NCBI RefSeq assembly: GCF_000565285.1
Contig: NZ_APVL01000012.1
Coordinates: 80,356-144,355 of the forward strand
Source of the DNA: Cytobacillus firmus DS1
Lineage (GTDB): Bacteria; Bacillota; Bacilli; Bacillales; Cytobacillaceae
Length of the DNA stretch: 64,000 nucleotides
Direction of reading: 5' to 3'
A program made the position numbers and the translations under genes. Below the pieces are notes generated by a model. It did no database searches, was not told the origin of the DNA, and saw only the letters and a program-made list of their open reading frames with translations. Of the stretch, positions 34,357-45,172 are shown in pieces (within the stretch, counting starts at the first letter, position 1; every line of letters starts with the position of its first letter).

Positions 34357-36180
34357 TCAGCCCTTCCGTGAAGTAAACTTCAATTGACTCTGAGAGACAC
34401 TTATCACACCTTCAATAACTCTCGCCTGCTGTTCTTCCGAAAGATTTGAACCTGAAGGAAGACAGATTCCAGAATGAAAGAGCTCACCTGAAACACTTCT
34501 TGTGGATGTGTGAGGGAAATATTCTGCTCCTTTAAATAGCGGCTGAAGATGCAGAGGCTTCCACACTGGACGTGCTTCAATATTTTTATCAGCAAGAAAA
34601 TTAATTATGTCTATAGGTGTTAAACCGAGGATTTTAGTATTAATTGTAAGTGTAGTCAGCCATCTGTTATGCATCGTATTTGGGAGTTCGGGCATAAATG
34701 TGATGCCTTCTATATTACCTAATGCCTCTTTGTAGCGTTTAAATACTTCCTGTCTTGCTCTTACCCTCTCGTCAAGCACCTTTAGCTGGGCTCTGCCGAC
34801 TCCGGCCAATATATTACTCATTCTATAGTTATTCCCTGCCAGGCTATGCTGGTAATGGGCAGCTGGGTCTCGTGCCTGAGTGGCCAAAAAGCGTGCCTTT
34901 TGCAGAGCTTCTTCATCATTCGAAACGAGCATTCCTCCGCCTGATGTAGTAATAATTTTATTACCGTTAAAGGAAAACACTCCAAACTTGCCAAGCGTCC
35001 CGCTTTTTTTGCCTTGATACTCTGCTCCAAGTGATTCTGCCGCATCCTCAATTACTGGAACATTATATTGATTGCAAATGGCCAGCAGCTCATTCATTTT
35101 TGCACTTTGCCCATATAAATTTACAATGATCACTGCCTTTGGCCGTTTTCCAGCGTTAACGGCTCTGATCATTGCCCTCCCTAGTGCATCAGGTGACATA
35201 TTCCATGAGTCAGGTTCAGAATCAATAAAAACCGGCTCGGCTCCCTGGTATAAGATTGGATTTGCACTTGCGACAAAGGTTAACGCCGAGCAGAATACCA
35301 CATCCCCCTGCTTTACATCCAGGAGGCGCAGAGCCAAGTGAATAGCAGCTGTGCCCGAGCTGACAGCAGCCGCATCACGGACCCCCGCATATTCGGCAAG
35401 CTCTTTTTCAAATGCATCCACATTGGGTCCAAGGGGGGCAATCCAATTTGTTTCAAATGCTTCATTTATGTATTTCTGTTCCTCCCCGCTCATATGAGGA
35501 GGAGAAAGAAAAATCTTTGATGGCTCTGCCATGCGTTTCACCTCATTTTGTTTTTGATTTTTGATTATCTTTGCAGGTGCACCCACTGCAGTAACATTGC
35601 TTGGAAGATCCCTGATTATCACAGATCCCCCACCAATAATTGACCACTTTCCAATTTTCACTCCCGGAATAACAGCAGCCCCTGCTCCTATGTGTGTGCC
35701 ATTTCCAACCTGAACATTCCCTGCTAATATAGCCCCTGGAGAGATATGCGCATAATCACCAATCCTATTATCGTGCTCAATTACTGATGAGGAATTTATA
35801 ATGGCATGTCTGCCGATGACTGCATCCGCATTCACAACGCTGTTAGCCAGGACGACTGTCCCAGCCCCCACTTTTGCCGACGGACTTATTACAGCTGAAG
35901 GGTGAATAAGTGCTGCAAAATGAGCACCTGCTTTCAAAAGCTCTTCGTCTATTTTCTTCCGGGCAGCATTATCTCCAATAGCTATAAAAAAATAAGGATT
36001 TTCTTCGGCAATCAGCTGGGAAGCATAGGAGACTGGAGCAAAGGTAACTCCATTCATATGGACTGGCTCATCATACTTATCATCCAGAATACAAATAATC
36101 TCGTATTCTCCTGCTAATTTAATTAAATCCCTGATGACTTTGCTATGGCCACCTTCACCAATTATGGCAATTGGCTTCAT
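34357..36180 (-). CDS. Fused sugar acetyltransferase and aminotransferase (EpsM-EpsN / PglD-PglE type)
   Basis: One open frame of 607 codons covers two enzymes. Residues 1-216 are a NeuD/PglD-type acetyltransferase: Rossmann-like N-terminus [13 protein letters not shown], then a left-handed beta-helix of hexapeptides ending [19 protein letters not shown]. Residues 217-607 are a DegT/DnrJ/EryC1 aminotransferase with [23 protein letters not shown] and the PLP lysine in [12 protein letters not shown]. Together with the 4,6-dehydratase at 41741 they make a bacillosamine-type diacetamido sugar. The 217th codon is an ATG (35532) preceded by GAGGTG, the relic of a separate gene start. The first half equals the usual EpsM length, so a lost stop codon fused the genes, and internal initiation is likely. 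Confidence 0.88.
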   Translation of the reverse strand: MKPIAIIGEGGHSKVIRDLIKLAGEYEIICILDDKYDEPVHMNGVTFAPVSYASQLIAEENPYFFIAIGDNAARKKIDEELLKAGAHFAALIHPSAVISPSAKVGAGTVVLANSVVNADAVIGRHAIINSSSVIEHDNRIGDYAHISPGAILAGNVQVGNGTHIGAGAAVIPGVKIGKWSIIGGGSVIIRDLPSNVTAVGAPAKIIKNQKQNEVKRMAEPSKIFLSPPHMSGEEQKYINEAFETNWIAPLGPNVDAFEKELAEYAGVRDAAAVSSGTAAIHLALRLLDVKQGDVVFCSALTFVASANPILYQGAEPVFIDSEPDSWNMSPDALGRAMIRAVNAGKRPKAVIIVNLYGQSAKMNELLAICNQYNVPVIEDAAESLGAEYQGKKSGTLGKFGVFSFNGNKIITTSGGGMLVSNDEEALQKARFLATQARDPAAHYQHSLAGNNYRMSNILAGVGRAQLKVLDERVRARQEVFKRYKEALGNIEGITFMPELPNTMHNRWLTTLTINTKILGLTPIDIINFLADKNIEARPVWKPLHLQPLFKGAEYFPHTSTRSVSGELFHSGICLPSGSNLSEEQQARVIEGVISVSQSQLKFTSRKG

Positions 36181-36782
36181 AATGACTTTCCTGCCTTTTG
36201 TCCAGAATATTTTTCGATTGTCACATGCCCCTGCTGGCTGATTCCCTCCCGCTTGAACACTTTATAAACAGTCAGGAAAATTATTTTTATATCAAGAAAA
36301 AAAGATTGATGATTCACATACCATACATCTAATTTGAATTTTTCCTCCCATGAAATAGTGTTCCGTCCATTAACCTGAGCCCAGCCTGTGATGCCTGGCC
36401 TGACTTCATGGCGGCGTTCCTGTTCAGGTGAATACAGCTCTAGATATTCCATTAATAATGGGCGGGGACCCACCAGGCTAAGATCTCCTTTCAATACATT
36501 AAATAACTGAGGCAATTCATCTATACTGAATTTTCTAAGCCACTGCCCAAACGGGGTTAACCTTTCCTCATCCGGCAGCAGGTTTCCATTTTCATCTCTT
36601 TCATCAGTCATTGTGCGGAATTTATAGACAAAAAATGGTCTTCCATACAATCCTGGTCTCATTTGCCTGAAGAGAATTGGCGATCCCAATTTCACCCGAA
36701 TAAGCAAAGCAGCAACTAATAAAAGAGGGGATAGGATGATTAAGCCAATCAAGGAACAGCTAAAATCAAATAATCTTTTCAT
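36177..36782 (-). CDS. epsL: Undecaprenyl-phosphate sugar-1-phosphate transferase (EpsL/PglC type)
   Basis: About 201 residues from the ATG at 36782, with GGAGG 6 nt upstream. It is a short monotopic phosphoglycosyl transferase: a single N-terminal hydrophobic hairpin ([19 protein letters not shown]), the VYKFRTMT segment and the conserved [10 protein letters not shown] and [14 protein letters not shown] motifs. It starts the repeat unit by moving a sugar phosphate, probably diacetyl-bacillosamine-type, onto the lipid carrier. Its stop overlaps the next start as ATGA. Confidence 0.92.
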   Translation of the reverse strand: MKRLFDFSCSLIGLIILSPLLLVAALLIRVKLGSPILFRQMRPGLYGRPFFVYKFRTMTDERDENGNLLPDEERLTPFGQWLRKFSIDELPQLFNVLKGDLSLVGPRPLLMEYLELYSPEQERRHEVRPGITGWAQVNGRNTISWEEKFKLDVWYVNHQSFFLDIKIIFLTVYKVFKREGISQQGHVTIEKYSGQKAGKSL

Positions 36783-38022
36783 CTGCTTCCTCCTTATCAA
36801 CATCTTGATAGATATAGTTTTCCAGCTTGTCTGATAGCACTTCCCAGGAATAATGCTTTCTCACATAGTCTTTTAATAGCCTGCTATCGTGTTTAAGCGT
36901 GTCCGGATTATTGAAATAAAGGCTGATGGCTCGTTCATTTTCTTCCAGTACATTGCTGGCTTTTATACCAGGAACTTCCAGCAGCGAACCTGCATTACTG
37001 GGGTTTGCGATCATAACGAGAGGAAGCCCGGCAGCCATATAATCATAGATTTTGTTCATGCTGAATCCCCATTTGTATAAAGGAGAATCCATTATAGAAA
37101 TAATGCTCATATCCGCTTTATTTAATAAATAAGGTATCTCAGATTTCGGAATGGAATCCGCAAAAGTGATATTTTTCATTCTTTTTTCGTTAGCAAGCGC
37201 GATTAATTCCTTCTTTCTCGCACCATCTCCAACCATTAAAAGATGAAGCCTGGGATTATCCTGCAATCTGAAAAACAGTTCAATGACGGGTTCCAGATGA
37301 TTGGCTATTCCATGTGATCCGGTATAGACAATCACAAACTTATCTTCTAAACTTTTAAAAATGCGATCAGCAGAATCTGATCTTTTTAATTTTTTATAAT
37401 TTGATAGATCAACTCCATTCGGAAGATAGATAACCTTGTTATGGTCGGTCTCTTTTGAGCGGACATAATTCTGAGCTTTATCAAACAGGACGATAACCCT
37501 GTCCGCTTTTTGGTATAGGAACTTTTCAAATTTATAGAGCCCTACAGCAAGGGGGTTTTTAGCGGATACTTTCCCAAAATCCACAAACGTCTGAGGCCAG
37601 AGATCTCTCTCTTCAAAGTAAAAACGGCATTTCGCTTTTTTCGCTAAAAGATATCCTATAACAGCAGCCAGCGGATGAACACTTGAACCAATAATTAAAT
37701 CGGGCTTTTTCATTCCACAATCCCTTTTCGCCCTTTGAAAGCTTTTAATTGTATAACTCAGTATATTTCTGGCTCTTCCTAAGAGGCCTCTATAGGAAGG
37801 AGTGTTAACCCATATGAAATTGACCCCATTGATTGTGTCCAATTGAAAATTGCTATTATTATCTTTAAAAATCATTTCTTTTTTTGAGAAATGGTTAAAT
37901 GAGGAGGCAAAAATGGTTACATCGTGCCCCTTTTCGAGTAAATGCCTGGCAAGGTCATAATGCCGGGTTCCCCCCACATGTGCGGGAGCGGCAGCATAAT
38001 GATTAAATATCCAGATATTCAT
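36766..38022 (-). CDS. Glycosyltransferase family 4 (WbuB-like)
   Basis: A 418-residue GT-B fold enzyme. The N-terminal [32 protein letters not shown] segment is characteristic of WbuB-like GT4 enzymes that add a sugar to a lipid-linked acceptor. The C-terminal nucleotide-sugar site has [22 protein letters not shown] and a [19 protein letters not shown] run. Its ATG overlaps the stop of the upstream gene by 4 nt, so translation is coupled. Sugar specificity is unknown. Confidence 0.88.
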   Translation of the reverse strand: MNIWIFNHYAAAPAHVGGTRHYDLARHLLEKGHDVTIFASSFNHFSKKEMIFKDNNSNFQLDTINGVNFIWVNTPSYRGLLGRARNILSYTIKSFQRAKRDCGMKKPDLIIGSSVHPLAAVIGYLLAKKAKCRFYFEERDLWPQTFVDFGKVSAKNPLAVGLYKFEKFLYQKADRVIVLFDKAQNYVRSKETDHNKVIYLPNGVDLSNYKKLKRSDSADRIFKSLEDKFVIVYTGSHGIANHLEPVIELFFRLQDNPRLHLLMVGDGARKKELIALANEKRMKNITFADSIPKSEIPYLLNKADMSIISIMDSPLYKWGFSMNKIYDYMAAGLPLVMIANPSNAGSLLEVPGIKASNVLEENERAISLYFNNPDTLKHDSRLLKDYVRKHYSWEVLSDKLENYIYQDVDKEEADEKII

Positions 38023-39170
38023 CCTAAAACCTCATCCCTGTTCTTTACAACCCGATTCTCCGGAAGCAGAGTCCGATATAGCGAAACTAACTTTTTGCTT
38101 TCCAAATCCCAATTATATATCTGCTCCACTGCCCTTCTCCCGTTTTCCCCCATTCTTTCAGCCTCTCCAGGGTTCTCGATGTAAAACTGAATGGCATCCG
38201 CAATTTCTTTGGGATTTAAAGGATTTACACATATACCGCAATCGCTCTTTTCTACAATTTCCCTCCACAACGGAAAATCTGAAGCTATAACAGGGATGCC
38301 TGCTGCCATATATTCAAATAACTTAATAGGCAGGGCATCTTTATAATTAATAGTGGGATGTAGTACCACTAAACCTGCTAAAGATTTGGAAAGCACACTC
38401 CGTATTTCTTCACGTTCGAGGTATCCCATTTCTGATGTCTTTTTCCATCCGCTACGCTGTTTCACCAATTCCCTTTCGGTATCAGATGCAAATTTCCCAG
38501 CCAGAAACAGGTGAACATCGGGTACTAGGCTCATAGAATCAACCATTTCAAAAATTCCCCTTATTTTCGATATAGCCCCAATATAACAAACAGCATTTTC
38601 CTTCACCGTTTCTTCAGAATGTCCATGACCAAACTCTGAAAGTATCGGATAATTGCAAACATCTATTGAATTACATCCAATTGAAGTAAATCGATTCTTT
38701 ATAAAAGGGGTAGCAGCTACAACAAAATCCAATTTTTTCACTGCCCTTGTCTCGTATTCTTCAAAAACACCGGAAATTGTTGTTCTTAATATTCTTGGTA
38801 TCCAATTTTTCTGCAGTATTTGGCGGGGAACATCTTCGTGAACATCATAGATGACTTTTTTCTGCTGCCTCTTTAATTTCAGGCCGGCAGGAATTAATTC
38901 AGGATCATGAAAATGATATAAGTCAGCGTTAATTTCCATCGCTTTCTTATAGGCGAGATTGGTGGTTTTTATCATCCGGCCAAGTCTATTTTGCCTTTCT
39001 CCCCTTTTCAGATTAATTCCGTGAACTTGTATACCATCAATGATGGCAGAAGGAGCATTTGGCGCGATTAGATGCATTTCATAACCATTTTTTTGAAGGG
39101 ATTTGGCTTCTTTTATAAAAATCCTTATGTCTTTATATGGATGTACCGTGGTAATATGGCAAACTTTCAT
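38019..39170 (-). CDS. Glycosyltransferase family 4
   Basis: A 383-residue GT-B glycosyltransferase. The acceptor domain starts CHITTVHPYKDIRIFIKEAKSL and contains DLYHFHDPELIP and KVIYDVHEDVPRQ. The donor domain has AVCYIGAISKIRGIFEMV, LFLAGKF and KLFEYMAAGIPVIASDFP. It overlaps its neighbours by ATGA on both sides. It adds one sugar of the exopolysaccharide repeat; donor and linkage cannot be read from sequence. Confidence 0.88.
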   Translation of the reverse strand: MKVCHITTVHPYKDIRIFIKEAKSLQKNGYEMHLIAPNAPSAIIDGIQVHGINLKRGERQNRLGRMIKTTNLAYKKAMEINADLYHFHDPELIPAGLKLKRQQKKVIYDVHEDVPRQILQKNWIPRILRTTISGVFEEYETRAVKKLDFVVAATPFIKNRFTSIGCNSIDVCNYPILSEFGHGHSEETVKENAVCYIGAISKIRGIFEMVDSMSLVPDVHLFLAGKFASDTERELVKQRSGWKKTSEMGYLEREEIRSVLSKSLAGLVVLHPTINYKDALPIKLFEYMAAGIPVIASDFPLWREIVEKSDCGICVNPLNPKEIADAIQFYIENPGEAERMGENGRRAVEQIYNWDLESKKLVSLYRTLLPENRVVKNRDEVLG

Positions 39171-40471
39171 TTCCCCATCCCTCCATTCATTTCTATTACC
39201 GGCTTATACTGCTTTAATATTCCTGACAAAATCCATAAGCAAAAAAGAGAAAACAATATGCCATGCGTCGCAAGGCTTGTTGGCAGAGCTGAGTTTAGCA
39301 TGGCCATAAACGGTATAATGACGATGGTTATACTAATATTCTTTGGCAGGCCTAAAGAAATTCCATCCAGCAGTTTTAGAATAATCCCCAGAATAATGGA
39401 ATAAAAAAGGATTCCTCCTAAGCCAAAATTCAGGTACGCATCCCCATAAAAGCCCACATTCGGGCTAAAATCTCTGCCATATATTTGATTCGCTATTACT
39501 TCTACCGGCCCCATCCTATATGAATTTTCCGCAAAGGACGAGAAAAAGCTGTGGGATAAATACATCTTAGGCATCTCTGAAAAGTATTCATAATAGATGT
39601 AATGCAGCTTTGCAGGAGTAAAAAGCAGCCTCCTTATAAAAATGGATCCCATCAGCGGGTCGCTGGTAAACTTGTAGTGCAGAAAGCCAAGGAGCGTAAT
39701 AACTGAAAATCCAATAGCAATCAATGTCATGATGTTATTGTAAATAAATTTCTTTTTTAAAAAGTAACTCAGGAAAATGACGAGCACTGGGGCAAATAAA
39801 AAACTTTTTTGCCCTATCATTCCAAACAATAATAGCTGGAGGCCAAGACCCAGAAGCAATAAAAACCGCTTGCGGAAGATGATGCCCAGGGCAATGATCA
39901 TATTATTAACCCCATACGCCTGCCAGGGAATTAAATAGGAAGACAAGCCATTGGCAGTACTGGAATACTGAGCTCTTGTTTCATATACCAAGCTCAGGTC
40001 AAAGTTCATTCTGGATAACCCGCCAGTAGCTATTAAATATCCATAAACATAGGTTGTCATTAAGGCAAAGAAAACGGTTAACAGAAGCTTCCCATTTTGA
40101 ACGGCCGGAAGCCTGACCTTCCTGGTTCTGGTCAGAGATAATGTAAGAAGAAATCCTAGCATAATCGTATAGATATACACTCTCGATTGGTCTTCCAATG
40201 CATATATAGATATGAGGGGGATAATTAAATTTAGATAAAATATATAAAGAATGATCTTGCTCGGCCCCGTGTAATTTCTTAAGGAGGCGTATAGAATGCA
40301 CGCCGAAAAAATAATAAGCAAATATGTCTCTATATATTTGAGGTAATTGATATTTACATAATAGCCATCATAGAAAAATAGCTCAGCAACAAAATTTATA
40401 TAGAAATAATCACATAATGCCTTATAAGCAATGACGGATGCTGTAAACGGCAGAATCTTATTTTTTAGCAT
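39167..40471 (-). CDS. Polysaccharide polymerase (Wzy-like) membrane protein
   Basis: A 434-residue protein with about ten to twelve hydrophobic segments and a large loop around residues 280-350 (PKMYLSHSFFSSFAENSYRMGPVEVIANQIYGRDF). The layout and place between flippase and glycosyltransferase genes fit an O-antigen/oligosaccharide repeat-unit polymerase. Sequence conservation in this group is low, so the call rests on topology and context. It would link flipped repeat units outside the membrane, with chain length set by the Wzz-like protein at 45165. Confidence 0.8.
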   Translation of the reverse strand: MLKNKILPFTASVIAYKALCDYFYINFVAELFFYDGYYVNINYLKYIETYLLIIFSACILYASLRNYTGPSKIILYIFYLNLIIPLISIYALEDQSRVYIYTIMLGFLLTLSLTRTRKVRLPAVQNGKLLLTVFFALMTTYVYGYLIATGGLSRMNFDLSLVYETRAQYSSTANGLSSYLIPWQAYGVNNMIIALGIIFRKRFLLLLGLGLQLLLFGMIGQKSFLFAPVLVIFLSYFLKKKFIYNNIMTLIAIGFSVITLLGFLHYKFTSDPLMGSIFIRRLLFTPAKLHYIYYEYFSEMPKMYLSHSFFSSFAENSYRMGPVEVIANQIYGRDFSPNVGFYGDAYLNFGLGGILFYSIILGIILKLLDGISLGLPKNISITIVIIPFMAMLNSALPTSLATHGILFSLFCLWILSGILKQYKPVIEMNGGMGK

Positions 40472-41709
40472 ATGCTCCTCTTTTCAAGACTGAATAATTG
40501 TTTGATAATGATCCCAAATAGAGTGATATACATAATGGCCATTAGTACACTATAGATGAAAATTGTCAGGTAAAATCCAACTCCAAACAAATAAATAACG
40601 AGCAAAAATAAGCTGATGATGATAAATCTCGCTAAATCCCAATAAAATTGAAATGCTTGTTTACTCAGCAGATTTAATGTTTGTGATAAAGGGCTTGCTA
40701 CAAACTGAAACAGGATCATGATGCTCATATATTTAATAATGTCATGAGATCCGGTCCAATCAGAACCAAATACGAGATTAATAATTTCCTCTCCCCATAA
40801 AAGGAAAATAGAAAGAATGATGCATACAAACAGAAGCAATATTACCGCAGTATACATGAAGAGTTTTACTAGTCCCCTGGTGCTTCCATTCCTGATGTTT
40901 TCCGCTGCCTCACTTAGGAAAACCTGTGAAAAAGCCTGCGAAACTAATGATAGCGGCCCAATTAGGATCCTCTGGGACAGTGCATAAATCCCCAAAGAGG
41001 CTGAACCATACAAAACTCCCAGCATGAGCGGAAAAGCCTGTAAGGATATGCTATTTAAAAAGGAAGAGAAGGAAGAAACTAATGGATAATTTTTAAACTC
41101 AACAGCAACCTTTTTCATGCTGTTTTTGCTAATGAATGCTTTATGGGAAGCTATATAGCTTTTCATGTCCATTAACATTTTATTTGCACCCAGCAGCCGG
41201 CCCATCAAATCTCCCATTATTATCGAAAAAGAACTGCTGCTTATTAAGCCGAATCCAATTTGTCCTGAATTCATTATGATGCTTTTATTCACCTTTATTA
41301 ATGAAATATGTTTATATTTTTTGAACCTTAATCCGTAATGGACTGCAATCGTAAAAAGACCTTCTCCCAAAAGCATAATGGGAAATAATAAAACGGCCAT
41401 ACCTAAACTGTTCCCAGGGCTTAATAAAGCAAATCCGACTGCAAGCAATAGGTATATGATTGAAGTTGCCAGTAAAGCAGCGAAGCAAATGACCAATAGG
41501 TTCGCTGTGTCTTTATTATTTTTTGCCAAAGGAATAGCCAGTTCAAATTTCAATGTAGAAAAAACATTTAATATGGCTAGAGCTGCTATCATCATTGATA
41601 GATCTCCCAATTCACCGGGAGAGTAAAGTCTTGTAATAAGAGGCGCAGCTGCAAAAGTTATCAGGTGGGAAACTACATTCCCGCCTATCAGGTTTAATAA
41701 GTTTTTCAT
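40465..41709 (-). CDS. Polysaccharide flippase (Wzx/EpsK-like, MATE superfamily)
   Basis: About 414 residues from the ATG at 41709 (AAAGGGCGG upstream); the longer frame overlaps the dehydratase gene. It has twelve to fourteen hydrophobic segments and starts with the MKNLLNLIGGNVVSHLITFAAAPLITRLYSPGELG type of N-terminus common to PST-family exporters. It should flip the lipid-linked repeat unit across the membrane. Its stop overlaps the polymerase start by a few bases. Confidence 0.88.
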   Translation of the reverse strand: MKNLLNLIGGNVVSHLITFAAAPLITRLYSPGELGDLSMMIAALAILNVFSTLKFELAIPLAKNNKDTANLLVICFAALLATSIIYLLLAVGFALLSPGNSLGMAVLLFPIMLLGEGLFTIAVHYGLRFKKYKHISLIKVNKSIIMNSGQIGFGLISSSSFSIIMGDLMGRLLGANKMLMDMKSYIASHKAFISKNSMKKVAVEFKNYPLVSSFSSFLNSISLQAFPLMLGVLYGSASLGIYALSQRILIGPLSLVSQAFSQVFLSEAAENIRNGSTRGLVKLFMYTAVILLLFVCIILSIFLLWGEEIINLVFGSDWTGSHDIIKYMSIMILFQFVASPLSQTLNLLSKQAFQFYWDLARFIIISLFLLVIYLFGVGFYLTIFIYSVLMAIMYITLFGIIIKQLFSLEKRSIC

Positions 41710-41740
41710 TTTATACCGCCCTTTTCCGGAAAGGGCCGAT

Positions 41741-43561
41741 CTAGTTAACACTTGTCATTAACAGCGGCTCTTTATTATTTGCTATGGAAAGAACATAATC
41801 TGCCAGTACTGAATCATTATAAGAATCATATTCTTTTATTAATGAAGTCACCCGGCCGAAATTAATATGAACTGCCTTCCCAATAAAGATCTTAGGATAA
41901 ATAGCCTCTTCATGCACTTCATTCTTGCCAAGCAGCTCTTCATACATTTTTTCACCTGGACGAATGCCTGAAAAACGAATCTCAATTTCATCTTCTTTAT
42001 AGCCTGAAAGGGTAATCAGGTTTCGCGCCAAGTCCACAATCTTGACAGGCTTACCCATATCCAGAACAAAAATCTCGCCTCCGTTTGCCAGGGCACCTGC
42101 TTGAAGGACCAGCCGTGATGCTTCCGGAATCGTCATAAAGTATCTGGTCATTTCCGGGTGAGTGACTGTAACTGGCCCGCCGGACTGAATCTGCTTCTTA
42201 AATAAAGGAATCACACTGCCTCTGCTCCCCAGCACATTTCCAAACCTGACGGCCACAAACCTCGTAGCACTGTTTCTGTCCAGCTCCTGAATAACCATTT
42301 CGGCAATTCGCTTTGTCGATCCCATAACGTTTGTCGGGTTAACAGCTTTGTCTGAAGAAATAAGCACAAAAGTTTCAACACCATAAGTGTCAGCAGCTTC
42401 TGCTACATTCTTTGTTCCAATAACATTGTTCTTCACAGCTTCTTTTGGATTATATTCCATCAAAGGCACATGTTTATGGGCAGCAGCATGATAGATGACA
42501 TCAGGCTTATGATCTTCCATCACCTCAAAGATCCGGTTTCTATCCTGTATGTCCGCAATCACCGGTACCATTCCAATTTCCTCTTTATATTTGCTCCTTA
42601 ATTCTATGTCAATCTGATAGATCGAATTTTCTCCATGCCCGAGCAGAAGAATCTTTTTCGGCTTAAACCTGCATACCTGGCGGCAAATTTCAGATCCAAT
42701 CGATCCGCCTGCGCCTGTTACCATAATGGTCTTCCCTGTGAGCTTTTTGGAAATCCTTTTTATATCAAGTTCAATCGGCTCCCGTCCCAGCAGATCCTCA
42801 ACCTGAACATCACGGAACTGATTAACAGATACTTTGCCAAGCAATACGTCTTCTGCCATTGGCATAATGACCGTTTTGGCATTTGTTCCTGCACATTCCT
42901 CATATATTCGCTTCATTTCCTCTTTGCTCAGGGACGGAATGGCAATTACGATCTTACTTATTTTTAATACCTCAACCGTCCTTTTTATTAGTTTTGTACA
43001 TCCAACAACGGGTATATCGTGTATATATAACTTATGCTTTTGCGGATCATTATCTATGAATGCAACCGGCATGATGCTTGCTTCACGATTCTTTAGCAGC
43101 TGACGGGCAAGCATCGTTCCTGCTGCACCTGCACCAATAATTAAAGCCCTTTGCTGGGTTGTCTTTGGCTTAATATACCTATCTCTGTAGATTCTCCATG
43201 AAAACCTGGAACCGCCAATCAGCAGAACATGAAGCATCCATGTCAGCACCAGAGCCCTGAAATAAACATCCTGTACGAGAATCTGCTGCATAAATGCAGT
43301 CGAAATAACCGATAAACTTACTGCCTTAGTAATCGTCAGCAATTCACCTGTACTTGCATACTCCCAGGCTTTGTTGTACAGCCCATACATAAAGGAGAAA
43401 ATATGGTGGCTCAGCAGCAGTGTGATCGAGCTGACCAATAGGGTTTCTGAATGAAAGATCCGAATGGCTGGAACCAGCATTAACACACTAAGGTAAATAG
43501 CACCTAATACGATGACGGAATCCAGAAACATCAGCAGTGTCAGCCGTTTTTGATAGGTCAA
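41741..43561 (-). CDS. epsC: UDP-sugar 4,6-dehydratase, membrane-bound (EpsC/PglF/CapD type)
   Basis: The start is TTG at 43561, 8 nt after AAAGGAGG, giving about 606 residues. Four N-terminal membrane helices are followed by a CoA-binding-like domain (RALIIGAGAAGTMLARQLL). The short-chain dehydrogenase domain has the VTGAGGSIGSEICRQV nucleotide motif and SSDKAVNPTNVMGSTKR at the active site. It converts UDP-GlcNAc to the 4-keto-6-deoxy sugar, the first step before the aminotransferase and acetyltransferase fused at 34357. All three bacillosamine steps are thus in this operon. Confidence 0.92.
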   Translation of the reverse strand: MTYQKRLTLLMFLDSVIVLGAIYLSVLMLVPAIRIFHSETLLVSSITLLLSHHIFSFMYGLYNKAWEYASTGELLTITKAVSLSVISTAFMQQILVQDVYFRALVLTWMLHVLLIGGSRFSWRIYRDRYIKPKTTQQRALIIGAGAAGTMLARQLLKNREASIMPVAFIDNDPQKHKLYIHDIPVVGCTKLIKRTVEVLKISKIVIAIPSLSKEEMKRIYEECAGTNAKTVIMPMAEDVLLGKVSVNQFRDVQVEDLLGREPIELDIKRISKKLTGKTIMVTGAGGSIGSEICRQVCRFKPKKILLLGHGENSIYQIDIELRSKYKEEIGMVPVIADIQDRNRIFEVMEDHKPDVIYHAAAHKHVPLMEYNPKEAVKNNVIGTKNVAEAADTYGVETFVLISSDKAVNPTNVMGSTKRIAEMVIQELDRNSATRFVAVRFGNVLGSRGSVIPLFKKQIQSGGPVTVTHPEMTRYFMTIPEASRLVLQAGALANGGEIFVLDMGKPVKIVDLARNLITLSGYKEDEIEIRFSGIRPGEKMYEELLGKNEVHEEAIYPKIFIGKAVHINFGRVTSLIKEYDSYNDSVLADYVLSIANNKEPLLMTSVN

Positions 43562-43659
43562 TTCGCAATCCTCCTTTTTATTACGCTTTACAAGCAATTC
43601 ATCAATGCCTTTCCGATGCATTTCCTGTACTTATGGGAAACCTGATTCTTAATGACTTA

Positions 43660-44424
43660 TTAAAACAATCCAAGAAATTTTCTCTTTTGAATTCTCTCGG
43701 GAATTTCTTTCATTACAGTTTGTCCTCTAACGAGCAGCTCTGCATTTTCTTTTAACAGGCAAACCATTTCAACGCCATACTTAGCATTAATTATTTGAAA
43801 TGCCTCTTCCATACAAAAAGACCTGCTGGCCGTATTATGGGCATCTGATGCAACTAAATGTGCCAGATTTGCTTCAATTAAATGCCGTGAGAACTTCTTG
43901 ATGCTCTTTCCAAAATAACCGCACACACTGGCAGCAGTAATCTGGGATAACGCGCCATTTTTCACTAAGCTATATAGTAATTCCGGCCGCTCCGTAAGCT
44001 CTGAATTCCGTTCCGGATGGGCGATGACTGGCGTCAAACCCTTCATTTGTATATCATAAAGCAGGCGTTCGGTGTATCGCGGCACATGGCCTGAAGGAAG
44101 CTCAATCAAAACAAAATGGGAACAAGCAAGCGACATGATGTTTCCGGATTCATATTCCTCAAGGAATTCGCCGAAAATACGGCACTCCTGGCCAGGCAAA
44201 ACCTCCAATGGGATTCCTTTAGCCATTAACACTTCATTAAGCACCTTAACATTTCCAACAACATCCTTTTTGCTATTATCATATCGGCCATTCTTATGAT
44301 GGGGTGTCGCAATGATTGTACTGATTCCTTCTTTAACTGCAGTATTCGCCATATGAATGGCTTCATCCATATCTCGTGCACCATCATCCAAACCGGGAAG
44401 GATATGGCAGTGCATATCAATCAT
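43660..44424 (-). CDS. Protein-tyrosine phosphatase, PHP type (CpsB/YwqE)
   Basis: A 254-residue metal-dependent phosphatase. The N-terminal MIDMHCHILPGLDDGARD carries PHP metal ligands, as do IIATPHHKNGRYDN, PVIAHPERN and VASDAHNT. GGAGG precedes the ATG. It removes phosphate from the bacterial tyrosine kinase encoded just upstream, and so controls polymer export. The length fits the family. Confidence 0.92.
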   Translation of the reverse strand: MIDMHCHILPGLDDGARDMDEAIHMANTAVKEGISTIIATPHHKNGRYDNSKKDVVGNVKVLNEVLMAKGIPLEVLPGQECRIFGEFLEEYESGNIMSLACSHFVLIELPSGHVPRYTERLLYDIQMKGLTPVIAHPERNSELTERPELLYSLVKNGALSQITAASVCGYFGKSIKKFSRHLIEANLAHLVASDAHNTASRSFCMEEAFQIINAKYGVEMVCLLKENAELLVRGQTVMKEIPERIQKRKFLGLF

Positions 44425-44467
44425 AGGATTTCCTCCTTACCTGGAAACTAATAAACTTGCAACAGCT

Positions 44468-45172
44468 CTATTTATCTGTCTCCCCATAATAGTAATAAGT
44501 AGAATCCTTCAATTTTTTATGGTTCAAAACAACTCCAAGAATCTTTCCTTTAGCCGACTTTATTAAGTCATTTGCCTTCTTCGCCTTATCTATTTCTGTC
44601 TCACCGCTGCGAGCCACCAGGATGCTTCCATCACAAAGGTTGGCCATTATTTGTGCATCTGCAACTGCCAATACTGGCGGTGTATCGAATAGAATAATGT
44701 CAAATTCCTGATAGGCCGCTTTAAGAAATTCCTGCATGGCTAAGGAACCAAGAAGCTCAGCCGGATTGGGAGGAATAGGCCCGCTCGTCAGCACAGACAA
44801 ATTGGGTTCGTTTGTTCCTACAATGGCACTATTCATTGACGTTTTCATTGTCAGTACATTGGTTAATCCAGTAATATTGCTGCAGTTAAATGTATAATGC
44901 ACCGTGGGTTTTCGTAAATCGGCATCCACCAGTAGCACCTTTTTTTCCTGATTTGCAAAAACAACAGCTAAATTTGAAACAGTGGTGGACTTTCCTTCTC
45001 CAGGGCCCGCAGAAGTCACCATTATGGACTTGATCTCCTTATCAACTGACGAAAATTGTATATTGGTCCGAATGGTCCTGTACTGTTCTGTAATCGGGGA
45101 TTTTGGGTTTATCATGGTGACTAGCTTCCGGCTATTTTCCCCTGTCTTTTTTTTGGCTTTCCATTTAAACAA
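44468..45172 (-). CDS. Bacterial tyrosine kinase (EpsB/CpsD type)
   Basis: The likely start is TTG at 45172 after GGCGGTGAG; this gives about 234 residues, the family norm, and an 8-nt overlap with the Wzz-like gene. The longer frame to 45343 would run inside that gene. Walker A is SAGPGEGKST, Walker A' is LLVDADLRKP and Walker B is DIILFDTPP. A tyrosine cluster near the C-terminus (STYYYYGETDK) is the autophosphorylation site. It works with the Wzz-like activator. Confidence 0.9.
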   Translation of the reverse strand: MFKWKAKKKTGENSRKLVTMINPKSPITEQYRTIRTNIQFSSVDKEIKSIMVTSAGPGEGKSTTVSNLAVVFANQEKKVLLVDADLRKPTVHYTFNCSNITGLTNVLTMKTSMNSAIVGTNEPNLSVLTSGPIPPNPAELLGSLAMQEFLKAAYQEFDIILFDTPPVLAVADAQIMANLCDGSILVARSGETEIDKAKKANDLIKSAKGKILGVVLNHKKLKDSTYYYYGETDK

